Shown: positions 8,388 to 16,770, counted from the stretch's first letter. The stretch is DNA of 56,049 nt from Candidatus Brocadia sapporoensis (GCF_001753675.2 NZ_MJUW02000040.1:1-56049); one strand, 5' to 3'. Notes: generated by a model from the sequence alone, not told the origin. A program made the numbers and translations.

Positions 8388-10094
8388 ATGTTAGAAGAAT
8401 TTATAAGGCATAAGATCGAAATACTGGGCATCATTGAAAATGTCGAGGCATTGATGAGGAATGATGTGGGGGCCAAGGACAACAGGCTGTTCATGGTCAA
8501 AGAACAGTTGATATCAAATTGTTTTAATCTGGTGGTTTTAGGACAATTTAAAAGGGGCAAGACAACTCTTATTAATAGCCTGATCGGCGAGGAGATACTT
8601 CCCTCTTCCATAGTGCCGCTGACCTCTATCGTGACGATCATAAAGTATGGTGAAGAGATTGGTTGTTTGGTCTCCATGAAGGATGGCAGCGAAAAGAAGA
8701 TTTGCATAGAGGAACTTCCTGAATATGTGACAGAAAAGGGGAATCCTAAAAATATACGAGGCGTACGATGCGCACGCATCGGGTATCCATCCCCTTTCCT
8801 CGAAAAAGGGATACTGCTGGTAGATACGCCGGGAGTGGGATCCACCTTTCTGCACAATACAGAAACGACCTATGAATTTTTAGACCACCTGGATGCGGCA
8901 TTGTTCCTTATGAGCGCCGATGTTCCTGTCTCACAGGTAGAAAAAGAACTCCTCGATACCATCAAAGGCTCTACCCGGAAGATATTCTTTGTCTTGAATA
9001 AGATTGATAATTTTACTGCAAAAGAGATTGAAGAAATAGCCGCCTTCAATAAACAGGTACTGGAGGAGATGGGGTTTACCGTTCAGGAAATCTGGCCTGT
9101 CTCAGCCAGGGAAGCACTGAAGGCGAAAACTGTGAATAATGACATTCAACTTTCGCAGAGCGGTCTTTTGGGGCTGGAAGATGCCTTAGGGAGTTTTCTC
9201 TCTTTCGAGAAAGGTAAAATCGTCCTGAATACCACCATATCCAGGACAAAGCGGTTTGTCTCCCAGAAACTATCCCAGATAGCCATAGAGAAAAAGACTA
9301 TGGAGGCCTCCGGAGAAGAGTTAGAAAATAAGATTAACACATTTCATCAGCTTGTAGGGAACCTGAAGCAGGACAGGGAAGATATGAAATATCTGCTCAA
9401 GGGCGAATCAGACAAGCTGTGTTTCAAGGTGGAGGAGATGTTAAAGATTTTAGAAGAAAAGGAGACTCCAAGAGTCAAGCAGTGTCTCACGGATTTCTAT
9501 GAAAAAAATCCTGATCCCAATCCCACCGTTTTAAGGGACGAAATGCAGAAGGTTATCAAGGAGGAGATCATCAGGGGATTCGATGCATTCAGAAAGGATA
9601 CCGAGAAGGTAATCTCAAATAATATTCAAGAAACCTTTAATCGTTTTACAAGGCGTTCCAATAATATTATCAACGAGTTCAAAACGGCTGCCGAAATACT
9701 CTTTGAGGTATCTATGGAACAATGTGAATTTTCCGTTGAACTAGCCAGGGATACCGGTTTTTATTACATGATCCAGGAATATACCGCCCCTACGGAAGAA
9801 GAAGTCAAGTCCATCCTGCGCATCCTCTTGCCGAAATCCATGAGCAGAAAGATGGTCTTGAACGAGATGATGGAGCGGGTGTCCTCCGATGTGGGCAGGA
9901 ATTGTGGCAGGACACGCTCAGACCTTACAGCAAGGATCAGTAAAACCATTGACCATTATTCGAAACAACTGAAAGAGCTTGGGAATGACCTTATTGCACA
10001 GATAGAACAGGCCATACAAAAAGGACAAGAGAGACGAAGCGCGGGTAGTGAGTCGATACGGCTTGAGCAAGGGGTATTAACGAACAAGACCTGA
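8388..10094 (+). CDS. Dynamin-like GTPase under a fluoride riboswitch
   Basis: Large dynamin-family GTPases remodel or tether membranes. The 568-residue protein has P-loop GQFKRGKTTL (about residues 51-60), a Thr-rich switch I (VPLTSIVTI), G3 motif VDTPG (about 145) and G4 NKID (about 204). A long helical C-terminal part follows, with a hydrophobic paddle-like segment (ILRILLPKSM). The ATG at 8388 is chosen because GGAGGA lies 9 bp upstream; a TTG at 8367 is in the terminator T-run. The frame ends at TGA 10092-10094 but continues open in the same frame for 28 codons to TGA 10179-10181, adding an amphipathic helical tail (ALEEQKENLERVW). The tail may be truncated here. Control by fluoride is inferred from the leader. 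Confidence 0.88.
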   Translation: MLEEFIRHKIEILGIIENVEALMRNDVGAKDNRLFMVKEQLISNCFNLVVLGQFKRGKTTLINSLIGEEILPSSIVPLTSIVTIIKYGEEIGCLVSMKDGSEKKICIEELPEYVTEKGNPKNIRGVRCARIGYPSPFLEKGILLVDTPGVGSTFLHNTETTYEFLDHLDAALFLMSADVPVSQVEKELLDTIKGSTRKIFFVLNKIDNFTAKEIEEIAAFNKQVLEEMGFTVQEIWPVSAREALKAKTVNNDIQLSQSGLLGLEDALGSFLSFEKGKIVLNTTISRTKRFVSQKLSQIAIEKKTMEASGEELENKINTFHQLVGNLKQDREDMKYLLKGESDKLCFKVEEMLKILEEKETPRVKQCLTDFYEKNPDPNPTVLRDEMQKVIKEEIIRGFDAFRKDTEKVISNNIQETFNRFTRRSNNIINEFKTAAEILFEVSMEQCEFSVELARDTGFYYMIQEYTAPTEEEVKSILRILLPKSMSRKMVLNEMMERVSSDVGRNCGRTRSDLTARISKTIDHYSKQLKELGNDLIAQIEQAIQKGQERRSAGSESIRLEQGVLTNKT

Positions 10095-10181
10095 GCTCTG
10101 GAAGAGCAGAAAGAAAATCTGGAAAGGGTGTGGAACTCCGTAAATCTGATGGACGTAAAGACAGAACAGATGGTATTCTGA
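10095..10181 (+). pseudogene. In-frame C-terminal extension after TGA of the GTPase
   Basis: Immediately after the TGA, 28 in-frame sense codons encode a Glu/Lys/Leu-rich helical stretch that looks like the natural C-terminus of dynamin-like proteins, then stop. Just before the TGA the alternative frame reads GINEQDL, so a compensated pair of small indels around the GGGG run at 10070-10073 could also explain the stop. No SECIS-like structure was identified. Confidence 0.5.
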
Positions 10182-10250
10182 CACAAACATGCATAAACAA
10201 ACCTCTCTTTTTAAAGGGGAAGCGGGTATTTCTTTTCGTAAATATTTTTC

Positions 10251-10280
10251 TTGACAGCGTTATGCCTTATATGATATAAC
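10251..10280 (+). promoter_or_regulatory. modE promoter overlapped by ModE-like operator
   Basis: TTGACA at 10251-10256 and TATAAC at 10275-10280 (18-bp spacing) form the promoter. Half-sites GTTAT (10259-10263) and ATAAC (10276-10280) face each other between and over the boxes. A very similar 23-bp block (CGyTATGyC, 5 bp, TGATATAAC) lies at 11309-11331. ModE in E. coli binds CGnTATATA-type sites, so this is a plausible autoregulatory operator. Confidence 0.6.
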
Positions 10281-10291
10281 TCCTCCCGAAT

Positions 10292-10633
10292 ATGAATGTG
10301 AAATGTAAGATATGGTTTGAAAAAAATGGTGGCGTGGCCTTCGCCGAGGGAAGGAGGATGTTATTGGAAGCGGTAGATCGTTTGGGATCTTTGAATGCAG
10401 CGGCGAAGGAGTTGGGGATGTCGTACCGGGCTGCCTGGGGAAAGATCAAGGCCACAGAGAAGGCGTTAGGTATAAAGTTATTGGAGGTTACTACCGGAGG
10501 AAAGGGTGGAGGCGGGGCTACCCTGACGCCAGATGCAAGGGAGCTCATCCGGAAATTCGAAAAATACACAAACCGGATGAACTTATTAATGGAAAGGGAA
10601 TTCAAAAATATTTTCGATAAAAAGAAATCATAG
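10292..10633 (+). CDS. ModE-type molybdate-responsive regulator (DNA-binding domain only)
   Basis: The 113-residue protein is the winged helix-turn-helix domain of ModE (LysR-like HTH: EAVDRLGSLNAAAKELGMSY). It continues with the family-typical AWGKIKATEKALGIKLLEVTTGGKGGGGATLT. It lacks the C-terminal molybdate-binding Mop domains of E. coli ModE; these are encoded separately next door (10793-11200), as known for split ModE systems. The predicted transcription start is about 5 nt before the ATG and no Shine-Dalgarno exists, so the mRNA may be leaderless. It most likely represses or tunes the downstream mod/porin genes. Confidence 0.88.
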   Translation: MNVKCKIWFEKNGGVAFAEGRRMLLEAVDRLGSLNAAAKELGMSYRAAWGKIKATEKALGIKLLEVTTGGKGGGGATLTPDARELIRKFEKYTNRMNLLMEREFKNIFDKKKS

Positions 10634-10792
10634 CGGACAAAAGTATTTTCGCTTTTTTTGCAAGAAATTGTACAAGAAATACGAATATGGGAGAGTGGAG
10701 AAACGAAGGGTATAAAAAAAAAGAATTGAAATATTTCCCCCTTTTTCCTCCTTTCTCCTTGAATATTTTTCTCCGGCTTGTTCGGTTAAAAT

Positions 10793-11200
10793 ATGGCAAA
10801 CAGACTTTGCGGGACAATTATCAGTATAACTCGGGGACAGATTCATGCACATGTACAAATCTTGTGGAAGGACGTTCCTCTGAGCGTCATCATCACAAGG
10901 GCTTCGTGTGATGACATGCACCTTGCGGTGGGTGACACGATTTCTGCGCTTATCAAGGGTACGGACATCATGCTTGCAAAATCCTTTTCAGGAATGCTGA
11001 GCGCGCGAAACAAGGTCAAGTGCGTTGTGAGAGATATTGTTCAGGGAGATGTATTGTCAAAGGTTTTTGTGGAATCTCAAGGTGATATGCTCCATGTTAT
11101 TATTACGAGTACATCGCTAAAGGATATGGGAATTAGCACGGACGATGAAGTCACGGCAATCGTAAAATCGACAGAATTGATATTATCGAAGGAAATTTAA
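10793..11200 (+). CDS. Molybdate-binding protein with two Mop domains
   Basis: The 135 residues form two tandem Mop (TOBE-like molbindin) domains, about 1-67 and 68-135. Each has the pattern of a short beta barrel ending in IKGTDIMLAK or VKSTELILSK. Molbindins store or sense molybdate or tungstate, and a di-Mop protein is equivalent to the C-terminal half of ModE. Placed right after the free ModE HTH domain, it could be that regulator's sensor partner or a cytoplasmic Mo store. No convincing Shine-Dalgarno precedes the ATG; the upstream 160 bp holds a pyrimidine-rich tract (about 10737-10760). Confidence 0.85.
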   Translation: MANRLCGTIISITRGQIHAHVQILWKDVPLSVIITRASCDDMHLAVGDTISALIKGTDIMLAKSFSGMLSARNKVKCVVRDIVQGDVLSKVFVESQGDMLHVIITSTSLKDMGISTDDEVTAIVKSTELILSKEI

Positions 11201-11308
11201 CCGTGAAGAGAATGTGGTGGTATGCACGATAAATGATTTTCAGGTGTGATATTTGAAATACCGCACAGGGCAGGTTGTGTAAATCGGACATCCATTTTTA
11301 TTTATATT

Positions 11309-11331
11309 CGCTATGTCAATAATGATATAAC
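11309..11331 (+). promoter_or_regulatory. ModE-like operator before the porin gene
   Basis: The block CGCTATGTC, five bases, TGATATAAC repeats the modE promoter operator in sequence and spacing (16 of 23 positions or better by eye). TATAAC at 11326-11331 can act as a -10 box, while the matching -35 position (TTATAT) is weak. This ties the porin-modA unit to molybdate control. Confidence 0.55.
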
Positions 11332-11351
11332 AACAACGAAAGGAGGGGTAG

Positions 11352-12818
11352 ATGCGAAGTACCTGGTCTGTATATAGTATGTCTCTGGCTTTGGTATTCT
11401 GTGTTGTATATGCTGATGGTGTGGCGCAGAACGTAAGCGCCCAGGATGTCGTTCAGAACAAGGAGCCAGCTAACGGTGAAACAGATGAGTTAAAAAAGCA
11501 ATTAAACCAAATGGAGAAAGCGTTTCTCGTACAGCAGAAAATGATGAAAGAGATGGAGGCACTGGCATTGAGCCAGCAGGAGCAAATCAAGGAATTGAAA
11601 AACCGTATCGAAGCGGTAAGTGAGAAACCGGTGGCCGTTGCAAAGGAGGAGATTAAAGAAGAGGTAAAGCAGGAAATGAAACAGGAGGTAGGGAACTACC
11701 TCGCATCCGATGAGGCGCGGGAAAAACTGGGATTAGGCTTGCCCGGCAAATACGAATCTGTTAACGGCTACTATACGCCCGACAGAGAAAGAACCTCGAT
11801 AGGCTTTCAAACAAGGGATGGGAAATATTCTTTAAACATGGGTTTCAGAATGCAGATGCGTTTTACCTACAGAGACAGGGACGAGGATTTTCATCAAACG
11901 GATATAGCCGATATTGATTTGCGCAGGGCACGGGTCTGCTTTGGCGGTAACATTTATAGCAAGGACTTGAATTATTACGTGGAACTTAGCGGCGATAGCT
12001 ATAATGTAACTATGTGGGACTATTATGTCTACTGGACACCGCTCGCTGCACTTAATATAAAGACAGGGTATTTTAAAGTGCCGGCCAGCCGCCAGTGGCA
12101 AGCAGCAGCTTTTAAGCTTCTCTTCCAGGACAGGTCAATTGCCACCAATGATTTTAAACAGGACAGGGATTATGGTCTGGACATCTATGGTTTGCCTTTT
12201 GATGGCCACGTGGAATACCATGCGTCCGTTTTTCGCGGCGCTGGTCAGAATCCCTTAAAAACCTATGGAAAGGATGAAAACATTGACAATCATCTCATGT
12301 ATGTGCTCAGTGCACGATACAATCCTTTTGGAATCTATGATTATTATGACGAAACTGACCTGAAATACACAGAAAAATTTAAGGCAACGGCTGGCGCTTC
12401 AGTAATCTATAATGCAAAAGATAATGACACGAAGCTGGCGGATACCAATGTTGTGGTTGGTAACTTTGATCTGGGTATGAGATACAAAGGGTTTACGTGG
12501 GATAGTGGCTATTACATAAGATCGGAAAATCCCGATAAAGATATCGGTGGTGATACGATAAATTCAGACGGTTTCTATACTCAGGCAGGTTATTTTGTAA
12601 TCCCTAAAAAACTGGAGGTCGGGGCCCGTTACTCTTTGTTAGATCCCAATCAAGATGTGCCGGATGATATTCAGAAGGAGTATTCAGCGGGCATCAATTA
12701 TTACTTCCGTGGTCATCGTTCAAAGATACAGACCGATGTGGCTCGCTATGTAACAGAAACCACAGATGGAAACAACAATGAAAACAGATTCAGATTACAG
12801 TATCAATTGATATTTTAG
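11352..12818 (+). CDS. Phosphate-selective-porin-like outer-membrane porin
   Basis: A 488-residue protein with an N-terminal hydrophobic signal segment (about residues 7-25), a Glu/Lys-rich coiled coil (about 40-115, likely periplasmic or trimerising), then a long beta-barrel region rich in alternating aromatic residues and ending RLQYQLIF, a typical outer-membrane C-terminus with final Phe. It resembles the porin O/P superfamily. It sits 9 bp before modA and behind a ModE-like operator, so I infer it admits molybdate (or another oxyanion) across the outer membrane. Substrate is not shown by the sequence itself. The Shine-Dalgarno AAAGGAGGGG is strong. Confidence 0.85.
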   Translation: MRSTWSVYSMSLALVFCVVYADGVAQNVSAQDVVQNKEPANGETDELKKQLNQMEKAFLVQQKMMKEMEALALSQQEQIKELKNRIEAVSEKPVAVAKEEIKEEVKQEMKQEVGNYLASDEAREKLGLGLPGKYESVNGYYTPDRERTSIGFQTRDGKYSLNMGFRMQMRFTYRDRDEDFHQTDIADIDLRRARVCFGGNIYSKDLNYYVELSGDSYNVTMWDYYVYWTPLAALNIKTGYFKVPASRQWQAAAFKLLFQDRSIATNDFKQDRDYGLDIYGLPFDGHVEYHASVFRGAGQNPLKTYGKDENIDNHLMYVLSARYNPFGIYDYYDETDLKYTEKFKATAGASVIYNAKDNDTKLADTNVVVGNFDLGMRYKGFTWDSGYYIRSENPDKDIGGDTINSDGFYTQAGYFVIPKKLEVGARYSLLDPNQDVPDDIQKEYSAGINYYFRGHRSKIQTDVARYVTETTDGNNNENRFRLQYQLIF

Positions 12819-12826
12819 GGGAGGAT

Positions 12827-13639
12827 ATGATGAATTTGAGAAGGTCTAAAGGGCTGGTTACAAAATTTATTCCAGTTGCATGTGTAACGTGGTTGCTGTT
12901 TTTGGTGATGGCTTTTCACAATCCAGTTCTGGCAGAGGAAAAAATCCTTATTGCTGCCGCCGCCAATCTGAACCCTGCCATGAATGATATTATCAAAGGA
13001 TTTAAGAAGGAGCATCCTACCATTGTTGCAGAGGTATCGTATGGTTCTTCCGGTAATTTCTTTGCCCAGATTAAACAGGGGGCGCCTTTTGATATCTTTT
13101 TCTCAGCCGATACAACCTATCCCGTGCGCCTCGAAGATGAAGGTTTGGCGGTAAAGGGTGAGAGCAAGATTTACGCCTTTGGGAGCATTGTGCTCTGGAT
13201 ACCGAGGAGTTCTTCACTAAATCCCCGGAAAGGGTTACCTTTAGTTTCTGATAACAAAGTAAAAAAGCTGGCTATTGCAAATCAAAAACTTGCACCCTAT
13301 GGTATGGCGGCAGAGGAGGCGCTTCGATACTATGGATTGTGGGACAAGGTTCAGGACAAGCTGGTCTTCGGGGAAAATATCTCGCAAACGGCGCAATTCG
13401 TCCTATCAGGTGCGGCTGATGTGGGGATTATCGCCCTGTCTCAGGCAATTTCACCAAAAATGGAGAACGACGGAGATTACTGGATCATCCCCGCCGAATC
13501 GTATAACAAGCTTGGACAAGCTTACACTATTTTACAAAGAGGCAAAGGTAAGTCCGATGTCAAAAAATTCCTGGAATTTGTGCAAGGGAAAAAAGGGGAG
13601 AAAGTATTTTTGAAATATGGTTATTCACTTCCAAAATAG
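12827..13639 (+). CDS. modA: Molybdate ABC transporter substrate-binding protein ModA
   Basis: ModA is the periplasmic binding protein that delivers molybdate or tungstate to ModBC. The 270-residue precursor has an N-terminal signal peptide (hydrophobic stretch to about residue 36, ending near VLAEE), followed by the hallmark ILIAAAANLNPAMNDI. Later come SYGSSGNFFAQIKQGAPFDIFFSAD and the Gly/Ala-rich GAADVGIIALSQA. A second ATG at 12830 fits the GGGGAGG Shine-Dalgarno better than the first. Transcription is likely coupled to the porin. The permease and ATPase genes lie 600 bp further on, separated by a Mop gene and a long palindrome. Confidence 0.93.
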   Translation: MMNLRRSKGLVTKFIPVACVTWLLFLVMAFHNPVLAEEKILIAAAANLNPAMNDIIKGFKKEHPTIVAEVSYGSSGNFFAQIKQGAPFDIFFSADTTYPVRLEDEGLAVKGESKIYAFGSIVLWIPRSSSLNPRKGLPLVSDNKVKKLAIANQKLAPYGMAAEEALRYYGLWDKVQDKLVFGENISQTAQFVLSGAADVGIIALSQAISPKMENDGDYWIIPAESYNKLGQAYTILQRGKGKSDVKKFLEFVQGKKGEKVFLKYGYSLPK

Positions 13640-13775
13640 ATTAGCCATATTTATCATAAAAAATATAGCAAACTTGTTTATAAAGGGGGAATGGTTTTTC
13701 CCAGAGGACCCAGATATCCTAATTTGTCATGGAGATTGGTGATCTGGAACCTTCTCCGCATGAAAGGAGCAAGGT

Positions 13776-13985
13776 ATGAAGATCAGCGCTCGTAATATTT
13801 TAAAAGGTAAGGTCAAGGAAGTGAAGCATGGTATGGTGGACACGGAGGTGGATATAGAATTGCCTGGAGGGGGTGAAATCGTATCAATCATTACGAAACA
13901 CTCTGCAGAAACGATGAAACTGGTAAAAGGCAAAGAAGTTTATGCGGTCATCAAGGCATCCAATGTAATGATTATGGTAGACTAA
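13776..13985 (+). CDS. Single-domain molbindin (Mop)
   Basis: The 69-residue protein is one Mop domain, starting MKISARNILKGKVKEV and ending YAVIKASNVMIMV, the classic molbindin pattern. Known members form hexamers that bind eight oxyanions, buffering cellular molybdate or tungstate. A clear GAAAGGAG lies before the ATG. It sits between modA and modB. It is the second Mop gene of the locus. Confidence 0.92.
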   Translation: MKISARNILKGKVKEVKHGMVDTEVDIELPGGGEIVSIITKHSAETMKLVKGKEVYAVIKASNVMIMVD

Positions 13986-14022
13986 CCACTGAGGAAACAG
14001 ACATCAGGTAAAGAGTAAGAAA

Positions 14023-14072
14023 CGATTCAAATACAGCCACCGCGCTTTCGCGCGGTGGCTGTATTTGAATCG
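14023..14072. terminator. Long perfect hairpin after mop
   Basis: Two 23-nt arms (14023-14045 and 14050-14072) are perfect reverse complements around a TTTC loop; the inner half is GC-rich (CCACCGCGC). It probably ends the porin-modA-mop transcript. The T-tract on the plus side is poor (TCTTGGGG), and the minus side has TTTCTTACTC. The length of the stem is unusual for a simple terminator and would also slow mRNA decay. Confidence 0.7.
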
Positions 14073-14244
14073 TCTTGGGGAATAGCAATATACAAAACTC
14101 TTACAACAACAGGAAAAGTGTGAAAAAAATACGCGACAGAATAATTAACGTAAACTACTTGCATACTAATCGTTATTATGTAAGATACCCATGTGGACAA
14201 ATGCATAGAGACCACATATCCTTTAAACTACAGGACGATTTTTC

Positions 14245-14916
14245 ATGAATTTTGCAGCTCCTTTCCTTTTAACCTTAAAGCTTGCTACCATTACAACACT
14301 TTTCTTGTTTGTCTTAGGTATCCCTTTTGCCTACTGGCTCGCATTCTCGAAGTTGCGATTAAAGTTCATTGTGGAATCCGTAACGGCCCTGCCTCTCGTG
14401 CTTCCACCTACAGTTTTAGGCTTTTACATCCTTATGGCCATTGGAGCAAACGGTTTTGCCGGGCGTTGGTATGCAGGTGTTTTTCATAAGACACTTGCCT
14501 TCTCCTTTCAGGGACTTGTTGTGGGCTCGTTTATCTATAACCTGCCCTTTGCAATACGCCCCTTTCAACTGGCCTTTATCGGGGTGGATAAAAAATTGCT
14601 TGAGGCATCATGGAGTCTGGGCAGGTCTAAATTCTATACCTTCCTTTTTGTTATTTTTCCGCTCTCCCGGCAAGGTATTATAACAGGCTGCATACTCTCC
14701 TTTGCGCATTGCGTAGGAGAATTTGGGGTTGTCCTTATGATCGGGGGAAATATCCCGGGAGTTACCAGGGTTGCATCGGTGGCTATCTACGATGAGGTGC
14801 AGGCGCTGAATTACGGAACTGCGAATATCTACGCAGCCATTCTGCTTGCGTTTTCATTTATAATACTTACGATAGTCTATTTTATCAATAGACGTTTTTT
14901 TATGCGCATGTTCTAA
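14245..14916 (+). CDS. modB: Molybdate ABC transporter permease ModB
   Basis: ModB is the inner-membrane permease. The 223-residue protein has about five to six hydrophobic helices and the family signature (ATITTLFLFVLGIPFAYWLA near the start). The cytoplasmic EAA loop reads ASWSLGRSKFYTFLFVIFPLSRQGI, and HCVGEFGVVLMIGGNIPG is typical of ModB. A CGTTATTATG block at 14171-14180 and a weak -35/-10 pair near 14159-14186 suggest its own promoter. modC follows after 139 bp. Confidence 0.93.
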   Translation: MNFAAPFLLTLKLATITTLFLFVLGIPFAYWLAFSKLRLKFIVESVTALPLVLPPTVLGFYILMAIGANGFAGRWYAGVFHKTLAFSFQGLVVGSFIYNLPFAIRPFQLAFIGVDKKLLEASWSLGRSKFYTFLFVIFPLSRQGIITGCILSFAHCVGEFGVVLMIGGNIPGVTRVASVAIYDEVQALNYGTANIYAAILLAFSFIILTIVYFINRRFFMRMF

Positions 14917-15055
14917 CCCGAACAAGCCGGAAAAGACAAAACACGAAACACGAAATTCGCGAGTCAACCCCGTCCGGGTTAATTTTTCCCATATCATTGC
15001 TAAAAATGTAAAAAATATCTTTGGAGGGTAGTCATGATAATATGGAGGTACTGTT

Positions 15056-15967
15056 TTGCTGAAAGTTAGTATTAAAAAAACCTGGAAAGAATTCAGACTA
15101 AAAGCAGACTTTGAGATTCCTCACGAAAAAATAACAGCCTTGTTTGGCCCCTCGGGGTCTGGAAAGTCGAGTATATTACGACTTATTTCAGGTCTGGAAA
15201 GGGCTGACAGTGGGATGATCCATAAGGGAGAAGAGGTGTGGTATGACGAGTCAAAAACAATCAACATCCCGCCACAGCGGCGTTCCGTGGGGTTCGTATT
15301 CCAGGACTTTGCCTTATTTCCTCATTTAACCGTAGAAAGAAACGTAACGTATGGAATAAAAGAAAAAAAGAGATTGAAAGAAGCAAAAGACCTTTTGTCC
15401 CTGGCGGGATTATCCGGATATGAACGTTACTATCCTGCTCAATTGTCCGGGGGACAAAAGCAAAGGGTTGCCCTGATCCGCGCCCTGGCCAGGAGACCAG
15501 ATATCCTGCTTCTGGACGAACCGCTTTCAGCCCTGGATTGGGAGACACGCAGGCAGTTACAGGAGGATTTAAAAAGGATCATAAAACAGCTTCAAATAAC
15601 CACGCTCTATGTAACTCACGACGTGACTGAGGTGTATAAACTGGCAGACTATGTGATCGTGCTGGAGTCGGGTAAAGTGATTAAACGGGGTACACCGGAA
15701 GAGATATTTATGGGCAGGAGACTAAGCACTCGTATTCAGATTGTGGGTAAGGTGGTAGACGTAGAATCCGACTCTATCATGGCTGCGGTTACCGTTATGC
15801 ATGAAGACCAGTATTTTAAGACACTCATCGACACGGAAGAAGTGCGTCGTTTGAACCTGGTAATAGGTGACGATGTGGTGATTGGTGCCAAATCTTCTGA
15901 CGTAATCTTATGTAAGGTTTTAACAGAGACCCAAGACGTTCTGAACAATATACAACAGATAGCGTAG
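15056..15967 (+). CDS. modC: Molybdate ABC transporter ATPase ModC
   Basis: ModC energises molybdate import. The 303 residues show Walker A FGPSGSGKSS (about 31-40), the ABC signature LSGGQKQR (about 130), Walker B ILLLDEPLSALD, and the switch His (YVTHDV). The C-terminal part (about 228-298) is a TOBE/Mop-like regulatory domain, a bit shorter than E. coli ModC (352 residues). The start is TTG, supported by GGAGG 7 bp upstream; no in-frame ATG fits. Together with ModA and ModB it completes the transporter. Confidence 0.92.
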   Translation: MLKVSIKKTWKEFRLKADFEIPHEKITALFGPSGSGKSSILRLISGLERADSGMIHKGEEVWYDESKTINIPPQRRSVGFVFQDFALFPHLTVERNVTYGIKEKKRLKEAKDLLSLAGLSGYERYYPAQLSGGQKQRVALIRALARRPDILLLDEPLSALDWETRRQLQEDLKRIIKQLQITTLYVTHDVTEVYKLADYVIVLESGKVIKRGTPEEIFMGRRLSTRIQIVGKVVDVESDSIMAAVTVMHEDQYFKTLIDTEEVRRLNLVIGDDVVIGAKSSDVILCKVLTETQDVLNNIQQIA

Positions 15968-16095
15968 ATTTCTGATAATACGGAATTTTTATTGCAAGGA
16001 CAGCTAAGAGAGGATAATATCATCACTGCGGCATTTTACAAGCATTGAAAAAGATTACTGGAAAATGTATCCACCGGAGATTCGGATAATACTTT

Positions 16096-16770
16096 ATGGA
16101 ACGACATTTTGATCAACAATTAGGAGCGCTGAGAAAAAACCTTATTCAGATGGCGTCTTTGGTAGAAACGGCAATTGCCAATGCCATAAAATCTCTGATT
16201 GAGCGGAATAGCGAATTGGCCAGTCTGGTAGTGAAAAGCGATGAACAGGTTGATACTCTGGAGCTGGAACTTGAAAAACAGTGCGTGGACTTGCTTGCGT
16301 TACGACAGCCCATGGCTATCGATCTCCGGTTTATTACCGCCGCAATTAAGATTACCAACAACCTCGAACGTATGGGCGACCTGGCTGTCAACATCGCAGA
16401 ACGGGTGATTCCGCTGAACCAGGAGCCACAACTGAAGCCACTTATTGATATCCCCCGGATGGCAACTATTACCCAAACCATGGTGAAAGACAGCATTGAT
16501 GCGTTTGTGAACAAGGATACGGCGCTTGCCAGGGCTGTCGCTGAACGTGATTCCACCGTAGATTCTTTGAATGACCAGATATTCAGAGAGCTGTTGACCT
16601 ATATGATGCAGGACCCGGCAAACATAACACGAGCAGTGCACCTGATTCTGATTTCCCGTCATCTGGAAAGGATTGCTGATCACTCCACCAATATCGCTGA
16701 AGAAGTCATCTACATCGTAAAGGCCAAGGTTGTCAAGCATCGTAGTACCAGCCTGGAAGAGATTTCATAG
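16096..16770 (+). CDS. phoU: Phosphate-signalling regulator PhoU
   Basis: PhoU links phosphate uptake by PstSCAB to the PhoR/PhoB system. The 224-residue protein starts MERHFDQQLGALRKNLIQMASLVE and consists of two three-helix repeats, each with the metal-binding signature (LERMGDLAVNIAE near residue 95; LERIADHSTNIAEEV near residue 192). Length is normal. No pst genes are nearby; the neighbours are modC and an MBL hydrolase, so here it is an orphan. Confidence 0.95.
   Translation: MERHFDQQLGALRKNLIQMASLVETAIANAIKSLIERNSELASLVVKSDEQVDTLELELEKQCVDLLALRQPMAIDLRFITAAIKITNNLERMGDLAVNIAERVIPLNQEPQLKPLIDIPRMATITQTMVKDSIDAFVNKDTALARAVAERDSTVDSLNDQIFRELLTYMMQDPANITRAVHLILISRHLERIADHSTNIAEEVIYIVKAKVVKHRSTSLEEIS

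Noticed and set aside
10092-10094. TGA as selenocysteine codon in the GTPase
   Set aside because: No SECIS-like hairpin seen downstream and dynamin-like proteins have no known Sec site there.
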